Origin: Gonatopus flavifemur
Lineage: Eukaryota > Arthropoda > Insecta > Hymenoptera > Dryinidae
Length of the DNA: 64,000 bases
Assembly: GCA_018340375.1 (NCBI GenBank)
Contig: JAFFJZ010000007.1
Coordinates: 8,308,001 to 8,372,000, forward strand
Reading direction: 5' to 3'
Part shown: positions 13,031 to 24,480 of the stretch, in pieces
Layout: every line of letters starts with the position of its first letter
Position numbering within the stretch: the stretch's first letter is position 1
Position numbers and translations under genes: made by a program
The notes under the pieces: generated by a model
The model's database searches: none
What the model was told of the DNA's origin: nothing
What the model saw: only the letters and a program-made list of their open reading frames with translations

Positions 13031-13467
13031 AATATACTAACTGAGGCAATACATTTGATTAATGTGAATACAGTAATCAATGGTGTGGTACTTTTTTTTC
13101 ATGACTTGAGTCATTCATGTGGAATAATGAATGGCTAATGTTACGGGCTATTTCAGAGGAAAATTTGTTGAATCTTGTTAAATCTTATCGGAACCTGCAC
13201 AGTGTTCTTCCAAATTCTATTCGATTTATTTTGACTGAATTATTTTAACCAGGGTTTGGAAATTATTAGAGTTTAGCTTCATTTTATTATTGAAAATTTC
13301 TATATTTCGGAAGGATACAAATTGAAAGTTATTACTCCATTCATTTTTCAAAGTTCTTCATCATAAATAATAACATTTCGACGTTATCAGGTAGCATTCA
13401 GTTCCGTAAGTCAGTGTATACATGACCTGCTGTACTATGCGTATATCAGGTACTTCCTTGCCGTATA

Positions 13468-14249
13468 CCCGTGAAAAATTCATCCACGTCTTCTCACGCC
13501 TGATCAGGTCTTATTCATCAGGCGTGATCAGGCGTAATCATGCCTCAATTTTGTACCCACGTAATCAGGACTAATCACGCTCAATTACGCCTAATCATGA
13601 TTAATTATGCCCAATTATGCATGAAGAATTCATGCAGCATCGATAAGTTTTATAACTTGACAAAAAGAAGAGTTCCTTTCATCATCCTTTTTCTAATTTG
13701 ATAAAAGACTAATGTATTGTCAATCATTTGTACTTATTATGCTTAAACGGGAGCCTTCCGAAGTAGCTGAACTGGTCATCTGGTCATGACCAGATCACCT
13801 TTGATTGATTGAGAAGTGATCAGGGCATGACCAGATGATCAGATCAGCTACTTCGAAAGGCTCTACAGTTTCCATTTTCTAGTTTCCAGTTTTCAGACAT
13901 GATCGCGCGTGTTTAGGCGTACGTGAATACGCTCGGGGTCGATTTGGCATGAGGAAGCATGAGCATCCGTGATAAGAAAATCAATACAGAGTCATTTGGT
14001 ACGATTTCGCATGATCAAGGGTGAGAATAGTTTGTCTGGCATGATCGCACGCGATCAAGCTTGATCACGGGTTTCCAGGTGGGTACAAAATTGAAGCCTT
14101 TTCAATTACGATTAGGCTAAAAAATGAATAATCAGGCGTAGTCAGGCCTAACCGCGTACAGTCTGTGTTGAGAATGAGAAATTTTGCCAAAAAATGTCCA
14201 TGATCAGGCCTGAACACGCCCAATCAGACCTGAACGATTTTTTCACGGG
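13468..14249. mobile_element. Foldback element, CCCGTG terminus, TA-flanked, inside hAT
   Basis: The left end is CCCGTGAAAAATTCATCC and the right end, complemented, is CCCGTGAAAAAATCGTTC. TA lies at 13466-13467 and 14250-14251. The interior is crowded with variants of CACGCCTGATCAGGCGTGAT in both orientations, so the arms can fold. It contains a smaller MITE at 13751-13863. It has no coding capacity. Confidence 0.82.
13751..13863. mobile_element. 113-bp MITE, fourth nesting level
   Basis: The inverted ends are GAGCCTTCCGAAGTAGCTGA on the left and, complemented, GAGCCTTTCGAAGTAGCTGA on the right. The interior repeats GGTCATGACCAGAT. It lies inside the CCCGTG element, which lies inside the hAT, which lies inside the mariner. 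Confidence 0.75.
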
Positions 14250-15164
14250 TATCATGTATGCTCATCATTCAAAGTTGAATATCTCGAAAACTAAGCTGCG
14301 TTGGGATGAAAATGGTTTTTCACAAAAGTGTCTAAGGCACACGTACACGTGCGATTCTTTGGAAATCAGCTCGAAACTCTTGCGACTCGTAAAGTATATT
14401 ACTGCAGAAGGTAGCTCTTCAGAGGTAGCATTTGGCCTCCTGTTTTTTCGATAAATGCAATCTGGCAGGGCATCAATTGCCCGACTGCTCATTTGTCCGA
14501 ATATTCATTTACCGGAAAATTTCAAGTTTGATGTACATTTTCAGTGCAAAAGTTATCCCCCCCCCCCCCTTTGTTGAACTTGAGAATTGGAAAGAGATGT
14601 TTGATAGAATTTGGGCAAATGGAGTTGGAGCAAATGAATGTGCGGGTCAATGCACAGTCGAGGAATTGATGCCTCACTCATGATGAAAAATTCCGGGGGT
14701 TCGAGATGGTATAGTCTTTCATAGTATTCCCTAGATACAACACGAGGTCCAAGCAGGTTCTTCAATAATACATTGTATTCATTATGAGCTCTTTTACAAT
14801 TCTTGTGCTGTCTGGGTCTATAATATAGAAACTAGGACAGCAGCGTTAGGATTACTATAAATTAACTGTCACGTATGAATTTGTTAGGAATGATTGGAAA
14901 GAATGAAAGAACTGAACGAGTTATGATCCATAACTATACGAGTTATATCCAATCCTTCATTACGAATAAGAACTGATTGATAAGAATTATGACTTGGTCT
15001 GAGTATATCCGGTATCCGGCAAAAACCTGATCCGGTGCATCCCTAGTTGCCACTGTATTTTTTTTCATCAAAAAGTAATGCTTCATCATATACATAATGC
15101 TTTTTGGAAAAAATTCTAGTAATGCCATCTATGTGTCATCCTACGGGTTTTTTGAATGGTCTGT

Positions 15165-18100
15165 TAATTATCTATTTCATCATTCAGATGAAATCTAAAT
15201 TCAACCTTTTTTTAAAGCAGTTTTGAAGTTTGGTGAAATGAATTGAACACACTCCATATTCGGTATCGAATCTGCGTTTCTTCGGAAAACCGTCGGAGCA
15301 AGGATCTTTTTAAAATTCCAAAGAACGAAGGTAATGTATTTATTTTCCTCTATCTTGTTTTTCTTGTTATTTTCCTCATTTCTCAATTACTCGAACTGAT
15401 AGCAAGGTAAAAGGTGCCAGGTGCGTACGCTTTTATACTTTGTAGTTTGAGAAGAAAAAGGTATGCGTTGGATCGAAAGAGAGGTAAGATGAGGTAGGGA
15501 ATAGGTCGTCGGTGGGGGAGGTAAAAAAGGAATGGTCGTAGCTGAAAGTCTTGACGAAGGAGGAAACGAGGTAGCAAAGTAAAGGAGGAGGAGACGCGTC
15601 CCCGGTTGACAGTCTTTAAAAACTTTCAGCAAGCAACTTTACTGAAAAGCCTGCTGCTTGCGCGTCGACCCTCTACTCTTCTCTTTTTCGTTCTCGTCAC
15701 TAGAGATGGTTTCATCCTCGCCTAACCGTTTTGTGCTACCCTTTGTCTGTGTAATGTGTAGCTACCACGCTTTCATCCTTCTTTATACATGAGCGGGACG
15801 GGAGGGGACAGAGAAGAGAAGAGAACAATGCTGGTGCGACGCCTTGAATTAGAGAGACGCGCTGTGACGTCTCGGTGATATAGTACAGGGAATAAGGAGG
15901 TTGGAATTTCGAGAGAAGCAGAATGTACAGCTACGCGAAATCACAAAATATTCCTTCGATTCCAAACTGGTATTCTTCTCATTTGAGCATTTCCCGTACC
16001 ATTGTCTTTGAAATTATTATCAGTCACGTATGTATTCGCATATATAAACACGCGTTTATATGAATTCAAGGAGGATACTTGGCTGATATTTTATACTCGC
16101 GTATATGAATTCCAGGAAAGGAAGGTTTACGCGAACGAATGCCAAGAGTGGAACGCGTTTTCGATTCCAAGGGAAATCCAGCCTTTACGGGGAACAGTTA
16201 ATTGAATGTTATCAAACAACGGAAACAGGGGAGAGAAGAGAGAAAAGAGGTAGAGGATGGGGAGAATTGAATACTTGGTTTATTATAGATTTTGAAAATA
16301 GAGTTTGAATAATCAATTCAATTTACATAGTTCCACGATCATCTAGATTGCAGGGTGAAAGAAAGAATAGGAAGAAGAAAAAAAGCGAGCTTGAAGAAGA
16401 TTCCCAAAAAGATTCTTCAGGGTGCTCTTTGTGAAGAGAATGCGATTTTAGAGACTACATTTTCTTTAGAGAATTAGACGAAGTGTCTGATGTGAAGGGA
16501 TTGCAAAATTGAGACCGAATCACTCTTAGAAATTGACCTTACAATAAGGAATGCTCGAAGATTTAGGCCAATGTTCTCTACCGCTAAAGACGCACTGGAC
16601 TACTCACTCTCAAAAAGCTCTAGAGACGTTATGAATGATCCAGCGCATCTCTCATGACCCTCTGATGACCTAAGTACTTTGGTCTGATTCGATTAACAAT
16701 CACTGAGTGCTTTTACAAAAGTCGTGTCACATTAGAAAAATTCCAAAACCATTCTTTCAATGGAATTAATCTACACGTATCGTGTATATTTTTGCATAAT
16801 TTCTAAATTTCCACAAAATGCTTCCCAATTCGTGCTCCGGGTGGCCCGAAACCCATAATATTCACAATCAAGAAATTTACATGTACATATACCTAGCGAT
16901 ATCTGGTATGTCATTAATATCGATTCCATCGCCCGGTTGAGATTCTTGGTTGAAAAAAGGTGGTAGAAGGTAATGCACTTGCCAATTCCAGCAATTACTA
17001 GGAACATGTTCTTGTGCCTTGCGCGCGTGTCGTTGATTCGTCGCAAGATTTAAGGATGAAATTTCCAAATGAGTAATGCAAGAACTTCACACGCACGAGT
17101 AATCTGTACGAGACTTACCAGTTTGGACGTCGAAAATATTAGATAGTATTTTAGAATGTTCTCCGTCATTACTCGAACCATACCAGGAATCGCATTTATA
17201 ATGTTTCAAATTACACGGGCAATCAATTCCAGTCCTGCATGTTTCTTTTTCTTGTTTTTTTCCATTACTTTCAGCGTTTCCATGCGTGCAAGAATTTATC
17301 ATGAAGACATGCATAATACATACAAGTACTACGTATGCATTTGAAATGTCGCAGTAAATACAAACGAGAAACGATTGTAAAACTTTTCTAAACGAATGCA
17401 AGTTTCCTTGTTCCGCGTGTAGTATAAGTACCATGCCACTTTTAAAGTGAAACAAACTGCGATAGCCGAGACGAGACACTAGCAGCAGTACAACTCCATA
17501 TTAATCAAGACTCTTTTGTTCTTTTGTATTTTTCTTTTGACTCCACGTTATTATGTTATAATAAAAGAACATCTCTCATTTTGTTGTCCGGGATTCGAGG
17601 TATACGCGTAAATTGTATAACATCAATCCGTCATATCGGATACGGACAATCGTGAATTAGAGTGGAAGGAATAGAGGGAAAAGTTTCTCCAACTGACGTG
17701 CACCGTTGGAAACTTCCAACTCATTTTCACCTCTGACAATTTTGACGTTCCAAAGTTCTTTCTGGAACACCGATAATGGATATGTTATGTGCGACGTTAT
17801 AATTTTCTCATTAGCAGATGCAGCTGGTGAGAGCCTGGTGGTTATTCCAACGATGCTCTTGTTCATTCTTGAATGAGGAAGGAATCGGCTGGTTTACAGA
17901 GTTCTATCCCAGGGAAGCTCCGCAATTATGCTCGTAGTCTCGAGAGAAACAGGGAAAGAGATAAAATCAGCGCCCCTGGTAGTGAGGTAGTAAGGAGATT
18001 TGGTGGGAGAGAGAGAGAGAGAGAGAGACAGAGAAATGGAACGAAGGTTTTTGCGAAGAGAGGGAATGTAGGAAGTATAAGAAAACGCACTTGCCAACAA

Positions 18101-20243
18101 TATGAGATGGCGAAGATTCCAGAGAGGTTTGGGAGATAATACGTTTTCTGTTCTACTTCCTGCGATCTTCACTCATGTATTATTTCTCTTTCTCTTATAT
18201 TCCTCTCTTGGCAAGAGAGTGACAAAATCGATACTTATTTTCAAATGGAATGAGTTAAAAATGTAGTTAAGGATAATATCAATTTGAATTCGAGAACGTC
18301 GATTAGCCTGATTCATCCGATTTATCGGCAGGATAAGGTATAAGGAACGAGTTTTAGAATTCCTCGATGGAGAACGGTCGTAGATCAACCTATTCCCCAC
18401 AGTGCTCTCTTCTTCGCTCGTTCCAATTCGGACTTACTGGCATGAGTGGATATCAAGTATTTGTTTAGGGTCCGAGCGGTATTTGTTCAGCTGCAAAATG
18501 GATGAACAAGGGAAAGAGGAAGATAAAAAGAATCAGAGTGTTAGCTCACAGAGCATAGCAGGGCGTGGCAGGAATAGCAACCAGGCAGAGGGATTAGATA
18601 AGTGAATTGATTCCATCAAGTCGGTACTTCCGGTAAAGAGGTTGCGTGTAAGGCACTCATGAAGAGTACGAAAGTATCGGTGCTGTTACGATAAGAGTTT
18701 GAATGATGTTGAATCATATCGTTCGGCTTTATTCATCGATAGAAGCACCCTTCACGCGCCAAAATTGTTGGAGAAAATCATTTCCGTGAGATAAATTTTA
18801 TTAAAAAAAAAAAGTCCAGGTACCACGGGTGTAATGTCAATGTGTGTCGCATACCGCAATGTAAAAATAATAATTGAAATTTTCTTCTGTACAGTAACCG
18901 GAGAATTCCGATCATTGGATGGAGAATCAATTTCTGGTACACGATATTATCTGAACAGAAAAAATGAGTATCCCCCAGTACTTGGGTGACAAGGCTTGGC
19001 CGATCTTAGTCAGTATTACACCAATCTAGCCAATTATTGTCAATTTTTACCTAGGCAGAGAATGAATCCATCAAATTCAATTCTGCGAAATCTGTTCTTA
19101 CATGAGAAGAAGAAAAAGAAAAAGTCAAAATTAACTCCCTGCACAACGAATACATCAATAATGCGAATGTTTCTTTCACGTTCATTGAATTATTTCTGAA
19201 TGAGAGAGCAAGATGAAAGCGTCTGAAACTGTATTCGCAATCGATTCTCCTGATTCAGGTGTAAATTTTTTTAATAGTGTATTTGAATGCACGTCGCTGT
19301 ACATAAAAATTACATCGATTATTCGAGTTGTATATGAGTTGTTTTATTACATAAATATGCTTCGATGTCCATGGCAAATGTTATGTCTCGTGAAAAATAA
19401 CGCATGCAAAAATAACGTATTGTGACTGACACATACAAGAAAAATATTTACAAAGGTAATAAAAATACTGAAAAATGAAATTGTGAAATTAAAATATTTC
19501 AACGAGTATTTTCGCGAGTTGAACGCGGAGTTGCGAGCCACTCAATCGTTGTAAAAAACAAACACGTCGACAGTTTGAAGCATAATCAAAAATTATATGG
19601 AAACTTCAATCACTCGATAGAAATCTGACAGAAGAGAGTTGATCCGCGTTTGCCAAAAATTCAGGGAATCATTGTAATATCTACTACAACTAAAAATCTT
19701 GTTAACTTGAATTCCCAATTTTGTAGTAGAATCTCTAAATAAGAATAGAATGAATGAATCAGTTCCTGTGAGTTGTTCAAAGTTTTCCTCAGAGTTCTTG
19801 AAATTTCTTCATTCACGTGGTTGTAACTTTCAGTCACCGCAATGACCACCAAGTTAGTTTCATGGCTCGAGCTAGGTTTTGCTTTGAATTGGAAGTTTAT
19901 TGTTGGAATGACATAATACGGTAGGTATACGCGAACCCTCCCAAGTCCACGTTACCTGGATGATTATTGATCAGCGGTATGAAATTAGCAGTTGAGTTAC
20001 CTGTTACTCTCTTTATTCGAAAAGAGAGATAGAGCAATCAGTTCTCACATAAAATTCTTCGGTGCACAATGATTTGAATGAATTTGTGTATACATCACGC
20101 ATCAAAATTCTGAGTCACAGTTGATGTTATTTTTAAGGCTTCTGGAATGTTTTCTGTCGTACTGTATTGTCCCTAACAATACTCAGAGATTTGTAAGACG
20201 TTCTAAGAACATTCGAACGTGTTCAGAACGTTTCAAAAACGTC
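15165..20243. other. Gene-free stretch with simple sequence
   Basis: No supported gene on either strand. There is a purine/pyrimidine-biased zone at about 15470-15900 and a (GA)n microsatellite at about 18008-18035. Remaining frames are short and lack motifs. Confidence 0.5.
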
Positions 20244-20536
20244 CACGCTGTTAAAAAAACTGGGGCTCTCCGGTACCCAAGAACTGGAAAATGTCTGTTC
20301 ATCGTGAATTTTTCAGTTTATGTACAAGAAAATTCCTTTTGTACCGGAATTTTTCCGTATTCCACATGGAATTTCATGTTCTTTACTCAAATTTTCCAGT
20401 ATAAATACAAGAATTTTCTGATACGTATACTGGAATTTTCATGATTTGAATGTAATTTTTCAGTACAAATGTACAGGTTAATTGCTCCCTGCACGGTAAT
20501 GAAAGTTTTCCGAAGTTTTTTCTTAGAGTGCAGGGA
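20244..20536. repeat. Relic of a TGTACTGGAAA-type foldback element
   Basis: Units such as GAATTTTTCAGT and GTACTGGAAT match the interior of the element at 33666-34768. The right edge, complemented, gives CACTCTAAGAAAAAACTTC, and a left candidate edge is CACGCTGTTAAAAAAACTGG. The ends are decayed, so the boundaries are approximate. Confidence 0.5.
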
Positions 20537-20539
20537 ACA

Positions 20540-21150
20540 TGGGGCTGTCTGGGTGTGCTCGCTTCATAGTATAATCTTGGTTCGATCTGTTTTATAATGT
20601 GTTCGGTTCCTATCGCATATTCGGCTGCGGCCGATTATAAGTTCCTGAATTTCAGGCATCTTCCGCGTTCTTTCCACATAGTGTTGATTTTTCTTCCTGT
20701 TGATGCCATAGAGACTCCGCCGCAGAAGCATGGAATTTTGTAGATTCCCGACATCTTTAGCGGTGGTGTTTGTCTTTCAGAATTATGCTGATGTTACGAA
20801 TTTTGTTCTGGGGTTCGGATTTTTTATTTTCTGAGGATATCGGTGGTTTTGAGTTGGCTGATTTTTTGGTGGAATTCAACGGAATTCTCTACTGATTGAG
20901 GTCTTTGGTCTATTAGGAAGTTCAGTTATTCCTTCAGAAATCATCATGGTTTCTAGGAGTGTGTCTATCTTGTGAATTTTGGGTGACCTGTAAAATTTTG
21001 GGGGGAGACAGTCTTTTGGTAGAATGATGTTTTGGATGATCAGAGAGAAATTGCTAAATTTGATTCTTCAATTAGTTTTGCATTCATGCTGGGCGGTTGA
21101 ATCCCTCACTGTAAGAAGAAAGTCTTAATCTGTTTGCATCTCAATTTCAG
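20540..21150 (-). pseudogene. Penelope-like retroelement fragment (RT remnant plus GIY-YIG endonuclease)
   Basis: On the minus strand, 20754-20545 reads SGIYKIPCFCGGV, then TGRKINTMWKE, RCLKFRNL, a stop, and SAAAEYAIGTEH. This is the order of conserved positions in the GIY-YIG endonuclease at the C-terminus of Penelope-like elements. Upstream at about 20998-20960, PPKFYRSPKIHK matches the SPKIHK/LPKIHK motif early in Penelope reverse transcriptase. The two lie only about 200 bp apart, so most of the reverse transcriptase has been deleted. There are stops and frameshifts throughout. The family is known from motif recall; no search was run. Confidence 0.62.
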
Positions 21151-21789
21151 ACAATGCTTTTTCCATTGTGTCGGCGATTGTTTCTTTCGGCTTCATTTGT
21201 TTGCATCATAGATTCAGCCATGAAATGAGCTGCATTGAAGACTTTCTTTTTACAGTGCTTGTCAGTGGTTTTTATGTATTATCGTCTAAGAGGTTCTGGA
21301 TTTTTTTAATGTAATCTAACAGTCCATTCGAAACGTCCGTAAGATGACACATGGATGGCGTTACTAGAATTTTTTCCAGATGACTTTTATTTAGTACTAA
21401 CTTTCGAACGATACGTGTGCAATTTTGATGGCAATCTGACTATTGATTCGTGAGTTATAGCATTTTGTGTGAAGCAACTTTTGTTATTGAGAACAAAATG
21501 GAAAGAAATGAATTCCGAGTTTTGATAAAGCATTGCTTTTTGATGAAAAAAGAAGTAGATTGCTGAATTTAAACGTGGTCGTACCAGCACAAATGAAGCA
21601 GAGCGCAGTAGACGCCTGAATGAGGCGTTCCAGAAGACATAAAAAAAATCCACAAATTGGTTATGGATGATCGCGAATTGAAGGTGCACGAGCCAACTAA
21701 TATTGTGAAGATATCAGATGGTAGTGTTTTTACCATTTTACACGAACATTTGGGTATGCTAAAGCTATGTGCAAAGTGGGTGCCGCGTG

Positions 21790-22083
21790 CCCTAGGAAAA
21801 ATTTGATCAGGCATTCCCTATTTTTAATGAGATCCTGATCAGGTTAGAATCCGGAAACCGTGAATGCGGAAAATCTCATGAGGCCCTTACAAGGGACTCA
21901 TCTGATCTCCCAAATATGATTCGAATAGGGTTGTAACGCAGGGATACAATAGGGTTCGGATGAGATTCCCATAAAATCGAACGAAATAGGAAAAACCGTA
22001 ACGAAACCTGACGAGGACCTGATAGGAAATCGGGCATGGGTCGTCAGGCGCTGTTATTTTCCTTTCCAAAATTTCTACTAGGG
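21790..22083. mobile_element. 294-bp MITE, CCCTAG terminus, TG-flanked
   Basis: The left end is CCCTAGGAAAAATTTGATC. The right end, complemented, is CCCTAGTAGAAATTTTGG. TG lies at 21788-21789 and 22084-22085. The interior repeats CCTGATCAGG-like words. It splits the transposase between the KWVPR and ELTVDQK motifs. Confidence 0.72.
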
Positions 22084-22649
22084 TGAGCTCACAGTCGACC
22101 AAAAACAACAACGAATTGATAATTCATAGGAGTGTTTGGCGCTGTTCAACCGCAATGGAATCAAATTCTATCGTCGATATGTGACAACCCATGCAGGAAA
22201 TGCCGACTTCCAACCAACCATAACAATCGAAACAGTACTGGTACAACACTGATTACCAGGGTTGGTTGCCAACGTTGTAACGTGGTTGAAGTAACAACCA
22301 GTACAATGATGTTGTAACGCCGATAGTCAATGCTGATTTGCCAACGTTGATTTAAAACTCGTTCAACGTTGTCCATTATGTGTGGTTTAATACGGCAAAA
22401 TTTTGAAGAAATTATTATTCATGTTTTCGAATTGACTTCTTCACATGTTTTTGGATTATTCATTCGTTTCAAGAAACGATTCAAACTTTAGCAACATACG
22501 AACAGATGTGTTATATTTTTTACTTTCGATATAACCATGGACATTAGCTGAAAATATATAATTATTTTCATTAGCTACGTACAAAGGCCTCAATGGATTA
22601 CCATCACCGGTTGAAAATCAATTGTCACACCGAAAAAACCATATTCTGA

Positions 22650-23565
22650 GATTGAGAGGGCGCATCTAACTTTAAGAACATTGGCATCTAAAATAAGTGC
22701 CAAGAATATATTCTTGTTGTAAGTGAGCATTCCTCTTATACTGAGAATGACGTGTAGTATTCTCATTTTAAGAATTTGTTGGTAGGGTGATGATAAACTT
22801 GTAGGAAGAGTTTGAAAGTTGGGTGGAATCTATATTGATCAGGAAAGTCCAAATCGTGTGGCAAAAGTTAGGAAATCTGTCAACTCAGCTCACGGCACAT
22901 GGGTATTCTATCAGCTTTTCTTCACTAAACGAAATCTAGGCAGGAGGAATGTATCAAAATTTAGTGAAATCAAATTGGTACAGGGTAAGAGAGGACAGAT
23001 ATATTTATTGAATTTTATTGGTTATTATAAAAATGTTGATGAATAAGGAAAGGCTATAGAAGATCCAATGTGTCGTCTTTTAATATTTTTGTTCCAATAA
23101 TGTTGTATCATGTTCCTACAAATGAATCTTATTATATTTATGAAACAGGTTCAATACACATGTTTCCTCAACCTACTAGTGAAAAGATACAAAAATGCGC
23201 ACAATACAAAATCATTGACCAAAAATATTGAGAGACGATCAATTGAGTCATACATAGCCTTTACGTATTTATCAACATTTTTATAATTAAATAACCAATA
23301 AAATTCAATGAATATATCTGTCCTCTTTTACTTTGTACCAACTTGATTTTACTGAATTTTGATACATTTCTCCTGCCTAGATTTCGTTTAGTGAAGAAAA
23401 GCTGATAGAATACCCACGTGTCGTAAGCTAAGTTGACAGATTTTCTAACTTTTGCCACGCGATTTGGACTTTCCTGATCAATGTAGATTCCACCTACCTT
23501 TCAAACTCTTCCCACAAGTTTATCATCACCCTAACAACGAATTTAACTCAGAAAATAAGGCTTTT
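22650..23565. repeat. Large inverted repeat with about 270-bp arms
   Basis: The arms at about 22769-23043 and 23262-23537 are reverse complements at roughly 90 percent by eye, with a spacer of about 220 bp. Both arms encode, in opposite directions, the same peptide around WVFYQLFFTKRNLGRRNVSK (starting near 22819 and ending near 23458). The outer edges contain GAAAAAACCATATTCTGAG and, complemented, GAAAAAAGCCTTATTTTCTG. It probably is a foldback element nested in the 3-kb element. Confidence 0.72.
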
Positions 23566-24153
23566 TTCTCAAATTTGAAAATTTCAACATGAAGAGTACT
23601 CTTCAATTTGAAAAGTAAAACCATCCGTCGAGCTGCAAGTGAATAATCCAAGTTTTTTGCAATTCATTTTGAACATTTTTTTGACATATTTTTGATCAAA
23701 TGAGTTCTTCATGACTCATATTTATTACAAAATTAATATGATCTCTGAGTTTTTACCTAGAAGTACTGATGTAAGTATTTGAAGAAAATTCATTTTCACT
23801 GCATCAACAAATTACGATTTTTTGACATGTTACAACAGCTATGACTGATTTACTAATTCATTTTGCACTTGCTAACAGATTTTTTGATACACATTATTCA
23901 AGAAATAACCACCACACATTTCACAAAAATAATTCATCCATTTTTTGATCACATAAATTTAACCTCACATCTGTCAACCGAACTGCAATTTTCACACAGG
24001 CTCATAGATTGTTATATTCAACCGATGGATGATTGAATCGGATAAACACGTCACTTTAATTGATCTTTTCTGATGCATCGCGTAGGTACCGGTTTGACGG
24101 TACAGAAAAATTATTACTGGTACTGAATTTGAATAATTTGCAAGTCTAGTCTA

Positions 24154-24360
24154 GTCGGTGTAAGAACTCCGGTAACAGTTTGAACGAAAATATCTTCATA
24201 TAATATGTTATTGCTGTTATTTGAAAATTTGTAACTCATCAGAATGATAAGAGAAACATTCTCAATAGTATACAGTCGGAGAAGAATATTTAAAATTCAT
24301 CAATAACAACGTGTTCAAAAATATTCCCGTTCGATCTGTTACCGGACTCCTCACACCGAC
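24154..24360. mobile_element. 207-bp MITE, GTCGGTG terminus, TA-flanked
   Basis: The ends are GTCGGTGTAAGAACTCCGG and, complemented, GTCGGTGTGAGGAGTCCGG, each followed by TAACAG. TA flanks both sides (24152-24153 and 24361-24362). It is non-coding and lies inside the 3-kb element. Confidence 0.78.
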
Positions 24361-24399
24361 TATACAATATTACTTTAATTTATGATGTGAGAATTCATA

Positions 24400-24480
24400 A
24401 CTGGCGTACAGCTGTACTAGTCAAAGCGTCATTCTCTCATTAGGGTTAGGATTTTGTGTTAGGTTCGATTCCGCGTGTAG
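24400..24480 (+). repeat. Weak tRNA-like sequence with exact B box
   Basis: GGTTCGATTCC at about 24462 is an exact B-box match. A possible A box (TGGCGTACAG) lies about 60 bases upstream. The arms of a tRNA do not form. It may be a SINE relic or coincidence. Confidence 0.2.

Larger units (their letters stand above)
12184..15045. mobile_element. Non-autonomous hAT element with perfect 8-bp TSD
   Basis: Both ends carry the inverted terminus TAGGGATGCACCGGAT. The flanking octamer GTTGCCAC is duplicated exactly at 12176-12183 and 15046-15053. The 8-bp duplication and TAGGG terminus are typical of hAT elements. The subterminal regions repeat ATCCGGCCGGAT words. No transposase fragment is recognisable in the 2,862 bp, so it would need an enzyme supplied elsewhere. 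It sits inside the mariner transposase pseudogene and itself hosts the element at 13468-14249. Confidence 0.9.
10058..15128 (-). pseudogene. mariner transposase pseudogene (irritans-type), in fragments
   Basis: The fragments follow Himar1-type transposase order on the minus strand: KHYFLMKKNTV near 15085; after the hAT, KQWFDEHYPDSAPSRQMVKW near 12170; after the foldback insert, HTSTNHAERSGHP near 11050; HLGMRKLCTKWV and LTVDQKQQRID; then YVTMDGTWLQ, where the usual DETW aspartate motif is altered to DGTW; then YTPESKRQSAEW, KVMASVFWDAKGIIFIDYL, PPYSPDLAPGDFFLFSD and the terminal CIALKGNYVE, with its stop at 10058. Besides the three insertions there are several frameshifts. The gene is dead. 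Confidence 0.88.
9986..15164 (-). mobile_element. mariner element, irritans-type, expanded by nested insertions
   Basis: The 3' end (9986) reads CAGGACCAGGTCATTCAAT. The 5' end (near 15163, minus strand) reads CAGACCATTCAAAAAACCC. Both match the ends of the second irritans-type mariner at 21320-25840, and TA is adjacent to both. The original element was about 1.3 kb. It now spans about 5.2 kb through insertions at 10315-10418, 11064-12090 and 12184-15045. Confidence 0.8.

Noticed and set aside
17156..17479. Overlapping plus and minus frames of 62-130 residues
   Set aside because: They are mutual shadows in AT-rich DNA, with no family motif on either strand.
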